Below the pieces are notes generated by a model. That model did not search any database, was not told where the DNA came from, and saw only the letters and a list, made by a program, of their open reading frames with translations. This document shows positions 63,320-64,000 of a stretch of DNA of 64,000 bases, one piece after another. The stretch's first letter is position 1. Every line of letters begins with the position of its first letter. The stretch is from Streptomyces specialis. Its GTDB lineage: Bacteria; Actinomycetota; Actinomycetes; Streptomycetales; Streptomycetaceae. Location of the stretch: the NCBI RefSeq assembly GCF_001493375.1, contig NZ_LN929896.1, positions 646,808 to 710,807 of the forward strand. Direction: 5' to 3'. The position numbers and the translations under genes were made by a program.

Positions 63320-64000
<681 letters not shown>

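Overview
The window is very GC-rich, with strong third-position G/C bias, many GTG starts, ATGA/GTGA overlaps between co-transcribed genes, and a gene set that marks it as Streptomyces or a close relative. It carries the GlgE-TreS-Mak-GlgB alpha-glucan pathway, the pfkA, pta-ackA and pyk block, isobutyryl-CoA mutase with MeaB, and scy-filP. The conserved genes run in nearly the order I remember from the Streptomyces coelicolor chromosome (from about SCO5443 down to about SCO5394). They are interrupted by accessory blocks. I found no tRNA, rRNA, CRISPR array, insertion sequence or prophage.

Layout. 1-5771 (minus): oligopeptide ABC transporter (binding lipoprotein, two permeases, two ATPases, the last cut by the window edge). 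6382-14110 (plus): glgE, treS, mak, glgB, which turn trehalose and maltose into branched alpha-glucan through maltose-1-phosphate. 14130-16013: secreted sialidase with a LamG-like tail. 16276-17402: PLP-dependent dehydratase, broken in this sequence. 17469-20789 (minus): large secreted subtilase. 20933-25368: Baeyer-Villiger monooxygenase plus alpha/beta hydrolase, a divergent AraC regulator and an SDR, resembling the mycobacterial virS-mymA region. 25488-27073: two-gene membrane operon of unknown function. 27105-29644: LysR regulator and a divergent EamA transporter fused to an NAD(P)-binding domain. 29960-36090: pfkA, pta-ackA and pyk. 36161-38957 (minus): conserved three-gene actinobacterial operon of unknown role (DUF6230, DUF6114, acidic repeat protein). 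39425-42236 (minus): thioredoxin/TPR pair and icmA. 42333-44707 (minus): DUF3817, MarR, ECF sigma factor and putative anti-sigma factor. 44971-46222: FemX-type aminoacyltransferase, broken in this sequence. 46261-51002: GH6 cellulase, glxA and cslA, the tip-glycan locus. 51112-55042: second DUF3817/MarR pair, two-component system and divergent PepSY protein. 55593-58428: meaB, thiolase and methylmalonyl-CoA epimerase. 58510-63049: scy and filP. 63320 to the end: start of an ABC exporter ATPase.

Connections. Central carbon flux (glycolysis, acetate overflow, C4-acyl-CoA rearrangement) dominates the middle. Two sets of apical-growth genes, cslA/glxA and scy/filP, lie about 10 kb apart. Several promoters contain clear dyads or direct repeats, the best being a 24-bp near-perfect palindrome a few bases upstream of icmA.

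Data quality. Three places look like sequencing or assembly artefacts. Degraded Tn5/Nextera adapter lies at 45055-45193 and splits the FemX gene. A transposon mosaic end next to a 23-C run lies at 11859-11901. An 89-nt repeat with poly-G filler lies at 16701-16992 and splits the dehydratase. Removing the 203-nt repeat period restores an intact dehydratase frame. These should not be read as biology.
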